A stretch of 64,000 nucleotides of DNA from Ensifer adhaerens (GTDB lineage Bacteria; Pseudomonadota; Alphaproteobacteria; Rhizobiales; Rhizobiaceae): positions 62,001-126,000 of the forward strand of contig NZ_LGAP01000007.1 in the NCBI RefSeq assembly GCF_001270265.1. The letters are read 5' to 3'. Within the stretch, counting starts at the first letter, position 1; every line of letters begins with the position of its first letter. Shown here piece by piece: positions 35,567-45,592 of the stretch. Under the pieces are notes generated by a model that worked only from the letters and a program-made list of their open reading frames with translations, did not search any database and was not told where the DNA came from. Position numbers and translations under genes: made by a program.

Positions 35567-36562
35567 TTAGGTGGAGGTGCGGATCACGAGGGTGCCTGGC
35601 AGTGTCACCGTCTCAGGCTCCAGCCGACCCGCAATCATCCCAACGATGACCTGGATCATCTCCTGGCGCGGCTGCTCGTATGTGGTGAGGCTGTAGGCTG
35701 GCGACCCGCAGAATTCGTAATTGTCGAAACCGACAACGGCGATGTCTTCGGGGATCCGCAAACCAAAACGGCTGCGGATCTCATCCATCGCGCCGAGCGC
35801 CAGGATATCATTTTCGCACATCAGAACGTCGACCCGGTCGGCGCGGGCGGTCTGTTCGAGATAGCTGCGGACCGCTACGGCTCCGGCTTCTGCACTGTAT
35901 TTTTCCGCTGAAAGGACCGCGATCTCGTCGACGCCCTTCTGCTTCCAGAAGTCGGCGAAGTGTTGCCGTCGCCTCAGGGCGGTGGAGAGCGCTGTTGCGC
36001 CTGTCATGAAGCCGGGGCGGCGGTATCCCCTTTCGTGCAGATGATCGACGATCTCCCGCAGCGCCAGTTCGGCATCACACACAACGGCCGGCACGCCCTC
36101 GATCTGGCTGTCTCTCGCGAGCACGAACATGGGCGGCGTCCCCCGGCCCAATTGCAGATCGCTCAGCGTCTCGCTGCGAAACGCCGTACCGAACAAGATG
36201 ACGGCGTCGACTTGGCGCTGGTCGGCGTGAAGCAGCGCGTGCACGTGGTCGAAGTGGGTGTTGATATTGATCAGTACGGCAACCAGCCCCTCGGCCTGCA
36301 GTCTCTCGGTCAATGTTTCGAGGAAGGGCAACTTCTGAGGGTTGGAAAAGTCATCGACAAAGACGGCCACCTGATTGGTGGAATTCGTCGCGAGGCTGCG
36401 GGCAAGCAAGTTCGGCGAGTAGTTGAGCGCTGCGGCCGCTGCGAGGACCTTGCGCTTGCTTTCCTCGGCAATCGACGCACCCGGAGTGAACGCCCGTATG
36501 ACCGTCCACTTCGAAACACCTGCGGCATCCGCCACTTCTTTCGCCGTCGCCCGTTTGCGCAT
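35567..36562 (-). CDS. LacI family transcriptional regulator of the adjacent sugar operon
   Basis: 331 residues from ATG 36562. N-terminal helix-turn-helix A-T-A-K-E-V-A-D-A-A-G-V-S-K-W-T-V-I-R-A-F, hinge L-L-A-R-S-L-A, then a periplasmic-binding-protein-like sugar domain ending in P-E-D-I-A-V-V-G-F-D-N-Y. It is divergent from the sugar ABC operon, with a perfect operator directly in front of its start and several further dyads toward the operon. It most likely represses both until the sugar or a phosphorylated product binds. Confidence 0.92.
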   Translation of the reverse strand: MRKRATAKEVADAAGVSKWTVIRAFTPGASIAEESKRKVLAAAAALNYSPNLLARSLATNSTNQVAVFVDDFSNPQKLPFLETLTERLQAEGLVAVLININTHFDHVHALLHADQRQVDAVILFGTAFRSETLSDLQLGRGTPPMFVLARDSQIEGVPAVVCDAELALREIVDHLHERGYRRPGFMTGATALSTALRRRQHFADFWKQKGVDEIAVLSAEKYSAEAGAVAVRSYLEQTARADRVDVLMCENDILALGAMDEIRSRFGLRIPEDIAVVGFDNYEFCGSPAYSLTTYEQPRQEMIQVIVGMIAGRLEPETVTLPGTLVIRTST

Positions 36563-36574
36563 GGAGCCCCCTGT

Positions 36575-36598
36575 GAAATGGAATACACATTCCATTTC
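36575..36598. promoter_or_regulatory. 24-bp dyad, probable LacI-type operator
   Basis: GAAATGGAAT and ATTCCATTTC are exact reverse complements separated by ACAC. The site begins 12 bp upstream of the LacI start codon, ideal for autorepression. Confidence 0.7.
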
Positions 36599-36655
36599 GA
36601 ATTTCAGATGAAATGAATGCTTGCTTTTAAATCATCTCTGCGTAATATGCACCTG

Positions 36656-36715
36656 TTTGCACCCGGTAGCAAAGAAAATGCACCCGGTAGCATTCGCTAT
36701 ATCGCCACCCGGTGG
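36656..36715. promoter_or_regulatory. three ACCCGGT-cored dyads upstream of the sugar operon
   Basis: The core ACCCGGT occurs at 36661, 36682 and 36707. The flanks are TTTGC/GCAAA for the first and ATGC/GCAT for the second; the third is the 11-bp palindrome CCACCCGGTGG. Spacings of 21 and 25 bp put the first two on one helix face. They probably bind the LacI-family protein or another regulator of the operon. Confidence 0.6.
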
Positions 36716-36742
36716 AGTGGTTGGCGACTGGAGGAGGAACAA

Positions 36743-37693
36743 ATGAAATCCATTCTGAAGAAGCTCGCAGTCGGCGCGGTCGTTATCGGCGTCGCCGCCA
36801 CGTTGACCGTGAGTGCAAAAGCTCAGGAACCGACCATCATCGCGGTAACGCATGGCCAGGCGTCCGATCCGTTCTGGTCGATCGTTAAGAACGGCATCAT
36901 GCAGGCAGGCAAGGACAGCAATGTCCAGGTCGACTATCGGGCGCCGGAGACCTTCGACATGGTGGCGATGGCGCAGCTCATTGAAGCTGCCGCGAACCAG
37001 AACCCTGCCGGCATCGTGATTTCGAACCCGGATCCGGACGCGCTCGGTCCGGCAATCGAGAAGGCGGTTGCCGCGGGCATCCCGGTCATTTCGATGAATT
37101 CTGGCATCTCTGCAGCCGAAAAGCTTGGTATCAAGCTGCATGTTGGCCAGGACGAACTTCCGGCAGGCATCAAGGTGGGCGCCAAGCTCAAGTCGCTCGG
37201 CCTCAAGCATGTGCTGTGCGTGAACCAGGAAGTTGGCAATGCCGCACTTGACCAGCGTTGCGCCGGCACGGAGCAGGGGTTTGAAGGTGGTAAGATGACG
37301 ATCCTGCCGACGACCGCCGACCCGGCCGAGATCGAAGCAAAGATCCAGGCGGCACTCACTTCCGACCCGTCGATCGATGTGGTGCTCGGGTTGTCCGCTC
37401 CGCTCGTCGGTGAGCGCGCCGTCGTCGTCGTCGAGAAGATGGGTGTTGGCGACAAGGTAAAGGTTGCCTCCTATGACCTCTCGGCAGGCTTTCTCCAATC
37501 CGTTGCCGACGGCAAGGCGTTGTTTGCTGTCGATCAGCAGCCCTACCTGCAAGGCTATCTGCCCGTGACGTTCCTGGCACTCAATGCGCGTTACGGAACC
37601 ATTCCGGCCGGCAACGTGGCATCCGGTCCGAGCTTCGTCGAAAAGGATGCGGCCGCATCCGTTATCGAAAAATCCTCCCAGGGTATCCGCTAG
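36743..37693 (+). CDS. sugar ABC transporter periplasmic binding protein
   Basis: 316 residues from ATG 36743 behind GGAGGAGGAAC. Signal peptide V-G-A-V-V-I-G-V-A-A-T-L-T-V-S-A-K-A-Q. The mature part is a type I periplasmic-binding fold (I-A-V-T-H-G-Q-A-S-D-P-F-W, G-I-V-I-S-N-P-D-P-D-A-L, V-D-Q-Q-P-Y-L-Q-G-Y), of the ribose/fructose/inositol class. The order binding protein, permease, single-domain ATPase is that of the rhizobial Frc system. The inositol-type dehydrogenase downstream leaves the sugar open. A hairpin after the gene probably stabilises its mRNA. Confidence 0.9.
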   Translation: MKSILKKLAVGAVVIGVAATLTVSAKAQEPTIIAVTHGQASDPFWSIVKNGIMQAGKDSNVQVDYRAPETFDMVAMAQLIEAAANQNPAGIVISNPDPDALGPAIEKAVAAGIPVISMNSGISAAEKLGIKLHVGQDELPAGIKVGAKLKSLGLKHVLCVNQEVGNAALDQRCAGTEQGFEGGKMTILPTTADPAEIEAKIQAALTSDPSIDVVLGLSAPLVGERAVVVVEKMGVGDKVKVASYDLSAGFLQSVADGKALFAVDQQPYLQGYLPVTFLALNARYGTIPAGNVASGPSFVEKDAAASVIEKSSQGIR

Positions 37694-37703
37694 ACGGAAC
37701 CGT

Positions 37704-37731
37704 GGCAGCTCTCGCTCCGGCGGGAGCTGCC
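37704..37731 (+). promoter_or_regulatory. intra-operon hairpin after the binding-protein gene
   Basis: GGCAGCTC and GAGCTGCC pair perfectly around a 12-base loop that can add CGC/GCG pairs. Such hairpins commonly raise expression of the binding protein relative to the membrane components. Confidence 0.55.
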
Positions 37732-37811
37732 CTCATCGCCCGACCGCTCCGCGCACAGCGTGAACGGGACGGATCGCGCACGGATAACAACTATACTGCT
37801 GAGGTACGACC

Positions 37812-38933
37812 ATGACCCTCGCCAACGAACAGAAGGGGTCTGTTGCCAGATCCGACGAGCGGCTGAAGAAGGTATCGACATTAACCGGAGTTCTACGGCG
37901 TCCCGAACTCGGCGCCGTCGCCGGTCTGGTGCTCGTAACCGTCTTTTTCCTGCTGACCGCGAACCCCGCCATGTTTACGCTGGCGGGTGTCGTAAACTTC
38001 ATGGCGCCAGCCGCCCAGCTCGGCATTCTCGCCGTCGGTGCGGCCCTCCTGATGATCGGCGGAGAGTTCGACCTGTCGATCGGCTCGATGGTCGCCTTTG
38101 CCGGTCTCGTCTTCGGCACAGCGCTTGTCGTCTGGCAGGTGCCGCTGAGCGTGGCGATTCTTGTCGCGATTGCTTTTGCAGTCTTTATCGGGGTGACGAA
38201 CGCGCAGCTCACCATGCGCACGGGTCTGCCTTCGTTCATTGTCACGCTTGCCTTTCTTTTCATCTTGCGCGGTCTGACGCTCGTCGGCCTGAAATGGGCA
38301 AGCGGCGGCGCAACGCAACTTCGGGGCATGAAAGAGGCTGTGGCCGGCAGCCCGCTCGCACCGCTCTTCTCCGGAGACGCTTTTCCCGGCCTGTTCACCT
38401 GGCTTGCGAAGGTGGGTGTCATTGACACCTTCCCGAACGGCACGCCGAAGGTTCCGGGCATCCCGGTCGAGATCCTGTGGTTCGTCGCCATCGCGCTTCT
38501 CGCCACCTGGGTATTGTTGAGGACACGCTTCGGCAACTGGATCTTTGCAGCGGGCGGTGATCCGCGCGCCGCGCGCAAGTCGGGCGTGCCGGTTGCCAGG
38601 GTCAAGACGACGCTCTTCGTCGTCACCGCCCTTTGCGCCACCCTGGTCGCCATCCTGACGGTGCTCGACGCGGGCTCGACGGACGCGCGTCGCGGCTTTC
38701 AGAAGGAGTTCGAGGCGATCATCGCGGCGGTCATCGGCGGCTGCCTGCTGACCGGCGGCTACGGCTCCGCCATCGGTGCCTTCTTCGGATCGATCGTCTT
38801 CGGTATGGTGCTGATTGGCCTGACCTACACGTCGATCGACCAGGATTGGTATCTCGTTTTCCTCGGCGGCATGCTGCTGACCGCCGTCGTCTTCAACAAC
38901 GTCATCCGCAAACGCGTCACGGGAGAACGCTGA
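37812..38933 (+). CDS. sugar ABC transporter permease (Frc/Rbs type)
   Basis: 373 residues with about ten hydrophobic segments. The branched-chain/monosaccharide permease signature is visible in [18 protein letters not shown]. Also present are [12 protein letters not shown] and [12 protein letters not shown]. It forms the inner-membrane channel with the ATPase whose start overlaps by one base (TGATG). Confidence 0.92.
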   Translation: MTLANEQKGSVARSDERLKKVSTLTGVLRRPELGAVAGLVLVTVFFLLTANPAMFTLAGVVNFMAPAAQLGILAVGAALLMIGGEFDLSIGSMVAFAGLVFGTALVVWQVPLSVAILVAIAFAVFIGVTNAQLTMRTGLPSFIVTLAFLFILRGLTLVGLKWASGGATQLRGMKEAVAGSPLAPLFSGDAFPGLFTWLAKVGVIDTFPNGTPKVPGIPVEILWFVAIALLATWVLLRTRFGNWIFAAGGDPRAARKSGVPVARVKTTLFVVTALCATLVAILTVLDAGSTDARRGFQKEFEAIIAAVIGGCLLTGGYGSAIGAFFGSIVFGMVLIGLTYTSIDQDWYLVFLGGMLLTAVVFNNVIRKRVTGER

Positions 38934-39721
38934 TGAGCACATCTCAGACGCCCCTCGTCGAGGTGAGGAACCTCGTCAAGCATTTCGGCTCGGTCATCGC
39001 CCTCAATGGTGTGTCCATGAATGTCTATCCGAACGAGGTGCTATGCCTGCTCGGTGACAATGGTGCCGGCAAATCGACCCTGATCAACACACTTGCCGGC
39101 GTGCACAAGCCGACCTCCGGCGACTTCCTCGTCGATGGCCAGCCCCGGGTTTTCTCCGGCCCGCGCGACGCGCTCGATGCCGGCATTGCCACGGTCTACC
39201 AGGACCTTGCGATGATCCCGCTGATGTCGGTGACCCGCAACTTCTTCATGGGGCGGGAGCCTTTGACCGGTTTCGGTCCGTTCAAGCGCATGAACATGGA
39301 TGAGGCCGACAATGTGACCCGCGACGAGATGCACAAAATCGGCATCGACGTGCGCGACCCACAGCAGGCGGTCGGCACGCTTTCGGGCGGCGAACGGCAA
39401 TGCGTAGCGATCGCCCGCGCGGTCTATTTCGGGGCAAAAGTGCTGATCCTCGACGAACCGACGTCGGCCCTCGGCGTGGCCCAGACCTCGATGGTGTTGA
39501 AGTACATCAACCAAGTCCGCGCCAAGGGTCTCGGCGTGATCTTCATCACCCACAATGTTCGCCACGCCTATGCGGTCGGCAACCGCTTCACGGTGCTCAA
39601 TCGCGGCAAGACGCTGGGGACGTACACCAAGGACGCGATCGGCATCGAAGAGCTTCAGAATCTGATGGCCGGTGGCAAGGAGTTGCAATCCCTCTCGGAA
39701 GAGCTCGGCGGAACGATCTGA
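38933..39721 (+). CDS. sugar ABC transporter ATP-binding protein, single-domain FrcA-like
   Basis: 262 residues. Walker [11 protein letters not shown]-loop with Y-Q-D-L, signature L-S-G-G-E-R-Q, Walker [10 protein letters not shown] and switch H in I-T-H-N are all present. Most ribose-type ATPases have two fused domains; the single-domain form is characteristic of the rhizobial Frc system. It is translationally coupled to the permease. Confidence 0.92.
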   Translation: MSTSQTPLVEVRNLVKHFGSVIALNGVSMNVYPNEVLCLLGDNGAGKSTLINTLAGVHKPTSGDFLVDGQPRVFSGPRDALDAGIATVYQDLAMIPLMSVTRNFFMGREPLTGFGPFKRMNMDEADNVTRDEMHKIGIDVRDPQQAVGTLSGGERQCVAIARAVYFGAKVLILDEPTSALGVAQTSMVLKYINQVRAKGLGVIFITHNVRHAYAVGNRFTVLNRGKTLGTYTKDAIGIEELQNLMAGGKELQSLSEELGGTI

Positions 39722-39803
39722 TCGAATTCACATTCCAGTCTGTCGGTGCGGCACCCTTTGCGCCGCTCCACCCAAAGTCATGTCCAAAAATATGGAATCC
39801 ACC

Positions 39804-40598
39804 ATGAGTGCGCCCAAGACTTCTCCCTTCCCACTTGCCGCCTGCGCAGAGATGCTTTGGCGCGACAAACCGATCGAGTGGCGTGCTTCGCGCCTCAAGG
39901 AAATGGGTTTCGGCGTCGGCCTCTGGAACTGGCCGGAGCACGATCTCAACAAGCTGGAAGCGACCGGCGCGACCTTCACGATCATGAACGGCTACCTCAT
40001 CGGTCGCCTCACGGACGATGAGGGCGCCGCAGAACTCTTAAGGACGGCGCGCGAGACCGCGCAGGTTGGAAAGCGGCTCGGCGTTCAGCGGCTCAATCTT
40101 CACGGCACGGGCCTCGGAGACAGGGGCCTGCCGGTACAGCCGATCGAAGTCGTCACGGGCGCCATGTGGCTAAAGGCACGCGATACGCTTTGCCGCGTCG
40201 TGGATATGGCCGAGGAAGAAGGCGTCACGTTTACGCTCGAGAACCTCAACCTCCCGGTCGACCATCCGGGCGTCCCCTTCGGTCGCGCTGAAGACACGCT
40301 GGCACTCGTCTCCAGTGTCGATCACCCGCGACTTCGTCTCAATCTCGATCTCTACCATGCCCAGATCGGCGAGGGGAACCTGATCGAGCTCTGCCGCAGG
40401 TGCCTACCCTGGATCGGCGAGATCCAGGTGGCTGACGCTCCCGGTCGCTTTGAGCCCGGAACCGGCGAGGTCAACTGGAACGGCATCGCAAAAGCCCTGA
40501 ATGCCATGGGCTATTCCGGCCCGATTGGTATGGAGGCCTGGGCCGCTGGCGACCCCGAAGAAGCGCTCGAGGCCTTCCGCACCGCGTTCACCATCTGA
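39804..40598 (+). CDS. TIM-barrel sugar isomerase (hydroxypyruvate isomerase / IolI-like)
   Basis: 264 residues if started at ATG 39804; in-frame ATGs at 39780 and 39792 are alternatives and none has a strong ribosome site. Xylose-isomerase-like TIM barrel: metal ligands are probably the E in F-T-L-E-N-L-N, the D-H in L-N-L-D-L-Y-H and the E in G-M-E-A-W. It belongs to the Hyi/IolE/IolI group. Its place between the transporter and a dehydrogenase suggests isomerisation of an oxidised sugar or inositol intermediate. Confidence 0.85.
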   Translation: MSAPKTSPFPLAACAEMLWRDKPIEWRASRLKEMGFGVGLWNWPEHDLNKLEATGATFTIMNGYLIGRLTDDEGAAELLRTARETAQVGKRLGVQRLNLHGTGLGDRGLPVQPIEVVTGAMWLKARDTLCRVVDMAEEEGVTFTLENLNLPVDHPGVPFGRAEDTLALVSSVDHPRLRLNLDLYHAQIGEGNLIELCRRCLPWIGEIQVADAPGRFEPGTGEVNWNGIAKALNAMGYSGPIGMEAWAAGDPEEALEAFRTAFTI

Positions 40599-40626
40599 CA
40601 TTTTTAACCCCACAGGATCAAATCCC

Positions 40627-41646
40627 ATGCCCAAGAATAAAACCGTCAATATTGGCCTCATCGGCGCCGGTCGCATCGGTTCCTTCCACGGTGAGACCGT
40701 GGCGCGTCGCCTCGTCGATGCCGAACTCGTCGCCATCGCGGATCCCGCACCGGGTGCTGCCGCCGCGCTCGCCAACAAGCTCGACGTCGAAAGCTCCTAC
40801 ACCGACGTTGCAGACCTTCTTGCCCACCCGGATCTCGATGCCGTCATCATCGCCACACCGGCGCGGTTCCACACCAATGTCCTTGTCCAGGCGGCAGAGG
40901 CCGGCAAGGCGATCTTCTGCGAGAAGCCGATGGCGCTGACGCTTGAGGAGGCCGACCGAGCAATCGCTGCTGCTCGCGCCGCTGGCATTCCCCTCCAAGT
41001 TGGCTTCAACCGCCGTTGGGATCAGGCCTTTGCGGACGGGCGTGCCGCCATCGATGCCGGCAAGATCGGGGTGCCGCAGCTCCTGCGATCCCTAACCCGC
41101 GATCCCGGTCCGTTTGGTGCCGACCCGGCCAGGATCCCGCAGTGGACGATCTTCTACGAAACGCTGATCCACGATTTCGACACGCTGCTTTGGCTGAACC
41201 CAAATGCAAAGCCGGTCGAGGTCATGGCGGTTGCCGACGCACTCGTCCGGCCGGATTTCCGCGACAAGGGTTTCCACGACACGGCCGTTGTCACTATCCG
41301 TTTCGACAATGGCTCGATTGCTGTCGCCGAGGCGAACTTCTGCGCAATGTATGGCTATGACATCCGCGGCGAAGTGTTCGGTTCCGGTGGTATGGTCACG
41401 ATGGGAGATGTGCGCCGCTCCAGCATGACGCTATTCGACAAGAACGGCACCTCGAACGATACCTGGCGTCGTGACACCGAGCACTTCGTGCATGGCTATA
41501 CCGCGCAGCTTGCTTCATTCGTGAGAGCCGTTCGTCGCGGCGAGATCACCGAGGCACCGGGCGGTCTCGACGCGCGTAAGGCACTCGCGATTGCCCTTGC
41601 CTGCATCGAGTCCGTCGAGAGGAAGGCGCCTGTAGCGCTGAAATGA
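40627..41646 (+). CDS. Gfo/Idh/MocA dehydrogenase, inositol 2-dehydrogenase-like
   Basis: 339 residues from ATG 40627. The N-terminal Rossmann motif is G-L-I-G-A-G-R-I-G-S-F-H; the catalytic lysine is in C-E-K-P-M-A-L-T; V-G-F-N-R-R-W-D and I-H-D-F-D-T-L-L-W are typical of myo-inositol 2-dehydrogenases. It would oxidise a cyclitol or sugar with NAD in the cytoplasm. With the transporter and isomerase it forms a short catabolic route. Classic iolBCDE genes are absent here. Confidence 0.88.
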   Translation: MPKNKTVNIGLIGAGRIGSFHGETVARRLVDAELVAIADPAPGAAAALANKLDVESSYTDVADLLAHPDLDAVIIATPARFHTNVLVQAAEAGKAIFCEKPMALTLEEADRAIAAARAAGIPLQVGFNRRWDQAFADGRAAIDAGKIGVPQLLRSLTRDPGPFGADPARIPQWTIFYETLIHDFDTLLWLNPNAKPVEVMAVADALVRPDFRDKGFHDTAVVTIRFDNGSIAVAEANFCAMYGYDIRGEVFGSGGMVTMGDVRRSSMTLFDKNGTSNDTWRRDTEHFVHGYTAQLASFVRAVRRGEITEAPGGLDARKALAIALACIESVERKAPVALK

Positions 41647-41951
41647 GAAACGACTTTGGAGACATGGTCATGAAGGCGAAAGAGGCGACGAGACGTCCTG
41701 GTGATGTAACGGAGCTTAGGGGTATGTTCGCATGCAGGACTCTGAAACTTTCGAAGCAGCTTGAGCGGGTTGCCCGTACGGCATTGGCTAAGCCGGACCT
41801 TGTCGCCTTTGGCAGCACCCGCTCAGTCGCTGTCGCCTGCTCCGTCTCACCGACCACGGTTGCACGTCTGGCTACCGTCCTTGGCTTTGACAGCTTCCGT
41901 GATTTGAAGCTGTTTTTTCAGCAGCATCTGAGGAGGGTGTCTAACTCCTAG
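41643..41951 (+). pseudogene. RpiR/MurR family regulator, C-terminally truncated
   Basis: The frame starts at ATG 41643, overlapping the dehydrogenase stop. The N-terminal HTH_6 domain is recognisable: Q-L-E-R-V-A-R-T-A-L-A-K-P-D-L-V-A-F-G-S-T-R-S, then V-S-P-T-T-V-A-R-L-A-T-V-L-G-F. It ends at S-N-S-stop shortly after F-F-Q-Q-H-L-R, so the SIS sugar-binding domain is absent. The break falls at about 41940, where the convergent hydrolase gene also loses its end. A recombination joint is the simplest explanation. Confidence 0.75.
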
Positions 41952-42554
41952 AACTGGTGCACTCCTGATGCGAAATGGTGCGTAGAAGGGTGCGATGTCG
42001 CTCAGGAACGAGGTCTGCTGCTCCCTGGTGAAGGCCGCCGACGCATCGTAGATGACGTTGGTGTGATAGCCGAGATCGTGGGCGTTGCGCACGGTCGACT
42101 CGACGCATTGCCGCAGCGCGAAGCCCATGACGTAGATGTCGAAGATCCGGCTATTGCGCAGGTAGCTGTCGAGCGTGGTCGCGGCGAAGGCGCTGCTGCC
42201 GCCGGTGCGCTCGCTGATGGCATATTCGCCGTCGAGCGGTTCGAAGCCTGGGAAGAATTCGGTCTGCTCGCCGAGGAACGAGCCATAGTCGCGCGCCATT
42301 TTGCGCAAGCCGTACTTTCCTTCGCCCAGCACCCGGTAGGTCGGTTCGAGCACCATCCTGACGTGGATGACCTCCATGTTGCGACGGCGCGCCTCTTCGA
42401 GAACCTTCCTCGAATTGGCGACCGCGAAGTCGAACTGCTCGCGGTCCTGGAACTGGCCGTTGATGCTGCCGGTGAGGGCGAGCCAGTCGTTCTGATATTC
42501 GATGAGGATCAGCGCGCTCTTTGCACCGGCTTCATTTATTGCGTGGTCGGTCAT
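41847..42554 (-). CDS. cysteine hydrolase (isochorismatase family), altered C-terminus
   Basis: 235 residues. L-I-L-I-E-Y-Q-N-D-W near the N-terminus holds the acidic catalytic position (Glu where many members have Asp), and V-M-G-F-A-L-R-Q-C-V-E-S-T the catalytic cysteine. After F-L-S-D-I-A the last 40 or so residues are encoded by antisense RpiR sequence and do not look native. Substrate unknown. It is the last gene of the AraC-divergent SDR-GST-hydrolase operon. Confidence 0.8.
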   Translation of the reverse strand: MTDHAINEAGAKSALILIEYQNDWLALTGSINGQFQDREQFDFAVANSRKVLEEARRRNMEVIHVRMVLEPTYRVLGEGKYGLRKMARDYGSFLGEQTEFFPGFEPLDGEYAISERTGGSSAFAATTLDSYLRNSRIFDIYVMGFALRQCVESTVRNAHDLGYHTNVIYDASAAFTREQQTSFLSDIAPFYAPFRIRSAPVLGVRHPPQMLLKKQLQITEAVKAKDGSQTCNRGR

Positions 42555-42605
42555 GGTGATACTCTTTGGTTAATGATGTTCGGCCGCTCGACCTTGGGGC
42601 CGATG

Positions 42606-43280
42606 TCAGTTTGCGATCAGCGCCTGTTGACGGCGCAGATGCTGGCGGAAGCGCTCGGAGTAGTCTTCGACCACCGCGCCCTTGACGCTGGGGCGCCCCG
42701 CCAGCGCCGCCCGCCACGCCGAGACACGCGGGAAGCCTTCGAAGTTCGCCTGCGACACCGCGGAATCGATGATCGCGAAATAGCGGAAGAGCGGGGCGGA
42801 GACCGCATCGACCAAGCCGAAGGCGGGACCAGCGAAATACGGCCCCGACCCCAGCTCCGCCTCCAGCTTCTGGGGTCGGTCGCGGAACGCGGCCCGCTTG
42901 GCATCCGCGGTCGCCGGATCGGTGGCGTTGAGAAACTGCCAGCCATCGGCCAAGGTCTGCGTGGCGAACTCGATCCACGCGCGCTGCCGAGCGCGCAGCA
43001 GCGCATCGTCGGGATACATCGACGCGCCGCCCTGCGTTTCGTCGAGATACTCGCAGATCACCACGCTTTCGAAGAGGATGGCGTCCTCCTCGTCGGCCTG
43101 GTGCACCTTGAGCAGCGGGACCTTGCCGGTCGGCGATAGCGCCAGGAACCAGTCGGGCTTGGCCGAGAGGTCGACGTTGATCCGCTCGAAAGGCACACTC
43201 TTCTCGAGAAGGACGATCGCGGCGCGTTGAACGAACGGGCAGAGCGGGTGGCTGATGAGTGTTAGGCTGGGGTCGGGCAT
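42606..43280 (-). CDS. glutathione S-transferase
   Basis: 224 residues from ATG 43280 (M-P-D-P-S-L-T-L-I-S-H). The N-terminal thioredoxin fold has a Cys in the active-site loop (H-P-L-C-P-F-V-Q-R), as in omega/lambda or DHAR-type GSTs. S-P-T-G-K-V-P-L-L and the glutathione-binding E-S in L-F-E-S-V-V-I follow, then an all-helical C-terminal domain. It probably performs thiol transfer or dehydroascorbate-type reduction. It lies 52 bp upstream of the hydrolase and 48 bp downstream of the SDR. Confidence 0.9.
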   Translation of the reverse strand: MPDPSLTLISHPLCPFVQRAAIVLLEKSVPFERINVDLSAKPDWFLALSPTGKVPLLKVHQADEEDAILFESVVICEYLDETQGGASMYPDDALLRARQRAWIEFATQTLADGWQFLNATDPATADAKRAAFRDRPQKLEAELGSGPYFAGPAFGLVDAVSAPLFRYFAIIDSAVSQANFEGFPRVSAWRAALAGRPSVKGAVVEDYSERFRQHLRRQQALIAN

Positions 43281-43327
43281 GATGGCCTCTCAATGGGACG
43301 GCAATTACAGATGAAGGAGCGCGAGCG

Positions 43328-44086
<759 letters not shown>

Positions 44087-44254
44087 GATCTGTCCTTTGG
44101 GTTGGTCTCGCCGGAAGGCCGCACCGCTGCGGCGTGGTTCCGATGCCAACCAGATAGGCCGAGCAGGCCGCGCCCGCCCGCCCAATGCTCGCAATTCATT
44201 GCCCGATTGTCTCAAGGTCTTTGATTGTTCGACAAACAGTGCCATAGAAGGCTT

Positions 44255-45154
44255 ATGACCGAGCATCTCCAGCCACATATCGATCTCGCCCTGCGCCATG
44301 CGCGATCGGGGGTGACCGTTACGCCGATCCAGCGACTGGAGATCGGCGTGGGACAAGCGACCTCCGGCACGGCGCCGTGCCTCTACCGCTCGATGATCTG
44401 CTTCATCCTGCAGGGGGCGAAGGATGTGGCGATCCACGACAATCTGTTGCGCTACGACTCCGCGCAGTATCTCGTCAGCGCGCTGGATCTGCCGCTGAGC
44501 GGCCAGATCCACGATGCCGATGACGGCCGGCCCTATGTCGCGGTTTCGCTCGTCCTCGATCCCGCACTGCTCGCCGAGGTCGCGTCTACCATGCCGCCGG
44601 TGCGCGACGATGATGCGCCTGGCATCGGGATCGCGATCAATCCGATGACCCCGCCGCTGCGCGACACGCTGTTGCGCCTGCTGGCGTTGCTCGACACGCC
44701 GGGCGACATTCCGGTTCTGGCGCCGATGGCGGAACGTGAATTGCTTTATCGTCTCTTGCAAGGCCCACAGGGACACCTGCTGCGCAATATCGCCCGGCCC
44801 GAGGGGGCGCTCGGCCGTATCCGGCGTGCCGTCGAATGGATCCGCGACCACCAGAACACGCGGCTGCGTATCGAGGCCTTGTGCGACGCAAGCGGTATGA
44901 GCCGCGCCAGCCTGCACCGGCACTTCGTGGCACTGACGGGGCTCAGCCCGATCCAGTATCAAAAGCAGCTCCGCCTACAGGAGGCGCGACAACTGCTACT
45001 CTCCGGTGACCGAACCGCTTCAGATGTAGCCTTTGCAGTAGGTTACGAAAGCGCCTCGCAATTCAGTCGCGAATATCTTCGGCAGTTTGGCGCACCACCG
45101 GTGCGCGACGTACGTCAGCTCAGGCAGGCGATCGGCAGCTCAGCAGCGGCGTAA
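44255..45154 (+). CDS. AraC family transcriptional regulator
   Basis: 299 residues from ATG 44255. The N-terminal half is the AraC_N cupin-like domain (C-F-I-L-Q-G-A-K-D-V). The C-terminal double helix-turn-helix includes I-E-A-L-C-D-A-S-G-M-S-R-A-S-L-H-R-H-F and S-D-V-A-F-A-V-G-Y-E-S-A-S-Q-F-S-R-E-Y. It is divergent from the SDR-GST-hydrolase operon, its likely target. Confidence 0.92.
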   Translation: MTEHLQPHIDLALRHARSGVTVTPIQRLEIGVGQATSGTAPCLYRSMICFILQGAKDVAIHDNLLRYDSAQYLVSALDLPLSGQIHDADDGRPYVAVSLVLDPALLAEVASTMPPVRDDDAPGIGIAINPMTPPLRDTLLRLLALLDTPGDIPVLAPMAERELLYRLLQGPQGHLLRNIARPEGALGRIRRAVEWIRDHQNTRLRIEALCDASGMSRASLHRHFVALTGLSPIQYQKQLRLQEARQLLLSGDRTASDVAFAVGYESASQFSREYLRQFGAPPVRDVRQLRQAIGSSAAA

Positions 45155-45425
45155 TCGACCATCTTGCATCGTCTGTGTGATGCTCGGCGGCCGAACGAAC
45201 GTCCGCTTACGAGAGTTGATGAGGCGGCCATGGGCGACCGAGATGAGGGCGCGAACTTGCCGCCCCTGCGTAACAAATTGGTGGTCCGCTTAGATCGCGT
45301 CCCGAGGCAAGTCCACAGTGAGGGAAGGGAGTCCTTACTTCACGAGCGCGGCGGACGGCTTGTTGCTAGGATTCACGTTTGGGCCAAAAAAATCCTGGCC
45401 ACGTTTGGCGATCAGTATGGTGGTA

Positions 45426-45501
45426 TGGTGGGCCCGGCAGGACTCGAACCTGCAACCAATCGGTCATGAGTCGACGGCTCTAACCATTGAGCTACAGGCC
45501 C
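45426..45501 (-). tRNA. tRNA with CAT anticodon (tRNA-Ile2 or Met)
   Basis: 76 nt including encoded CCA. Acceptor GGGCCTG pairs with CGGGCCC; D arm GCTC/GAGC, T arm GCAGG/CCTGC with loop TTCGAGT. The anticodon loop is CTCATGA. Its layout is closest to the tRNA-Ile(CAT) class, in which C34 is modified to lysidine. Two oddities are A31 opposite C39 in the anticodon stem and G37 instead of A37. It may be a decaying accessory copy or a recombination target site. Confidence 0.85.
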
Positions 45502-45592
45502 CACCAGGACGTTTCTAAGCACAGAAAAACCGATGGATCAGTCGCGCAGCGGATGCTTTGAAGAAGTGTTTTGAACCTTGACGCACCAGTGC

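Noticed and set aside
44087-44962. A 5' extension that would fuse 292 residues to the SDR
   Set aside because: The extension is the antisense of the AraC gene; the SDR starts properly at 44086 with its N-terminal T-G-A-S-R-G-L-G.
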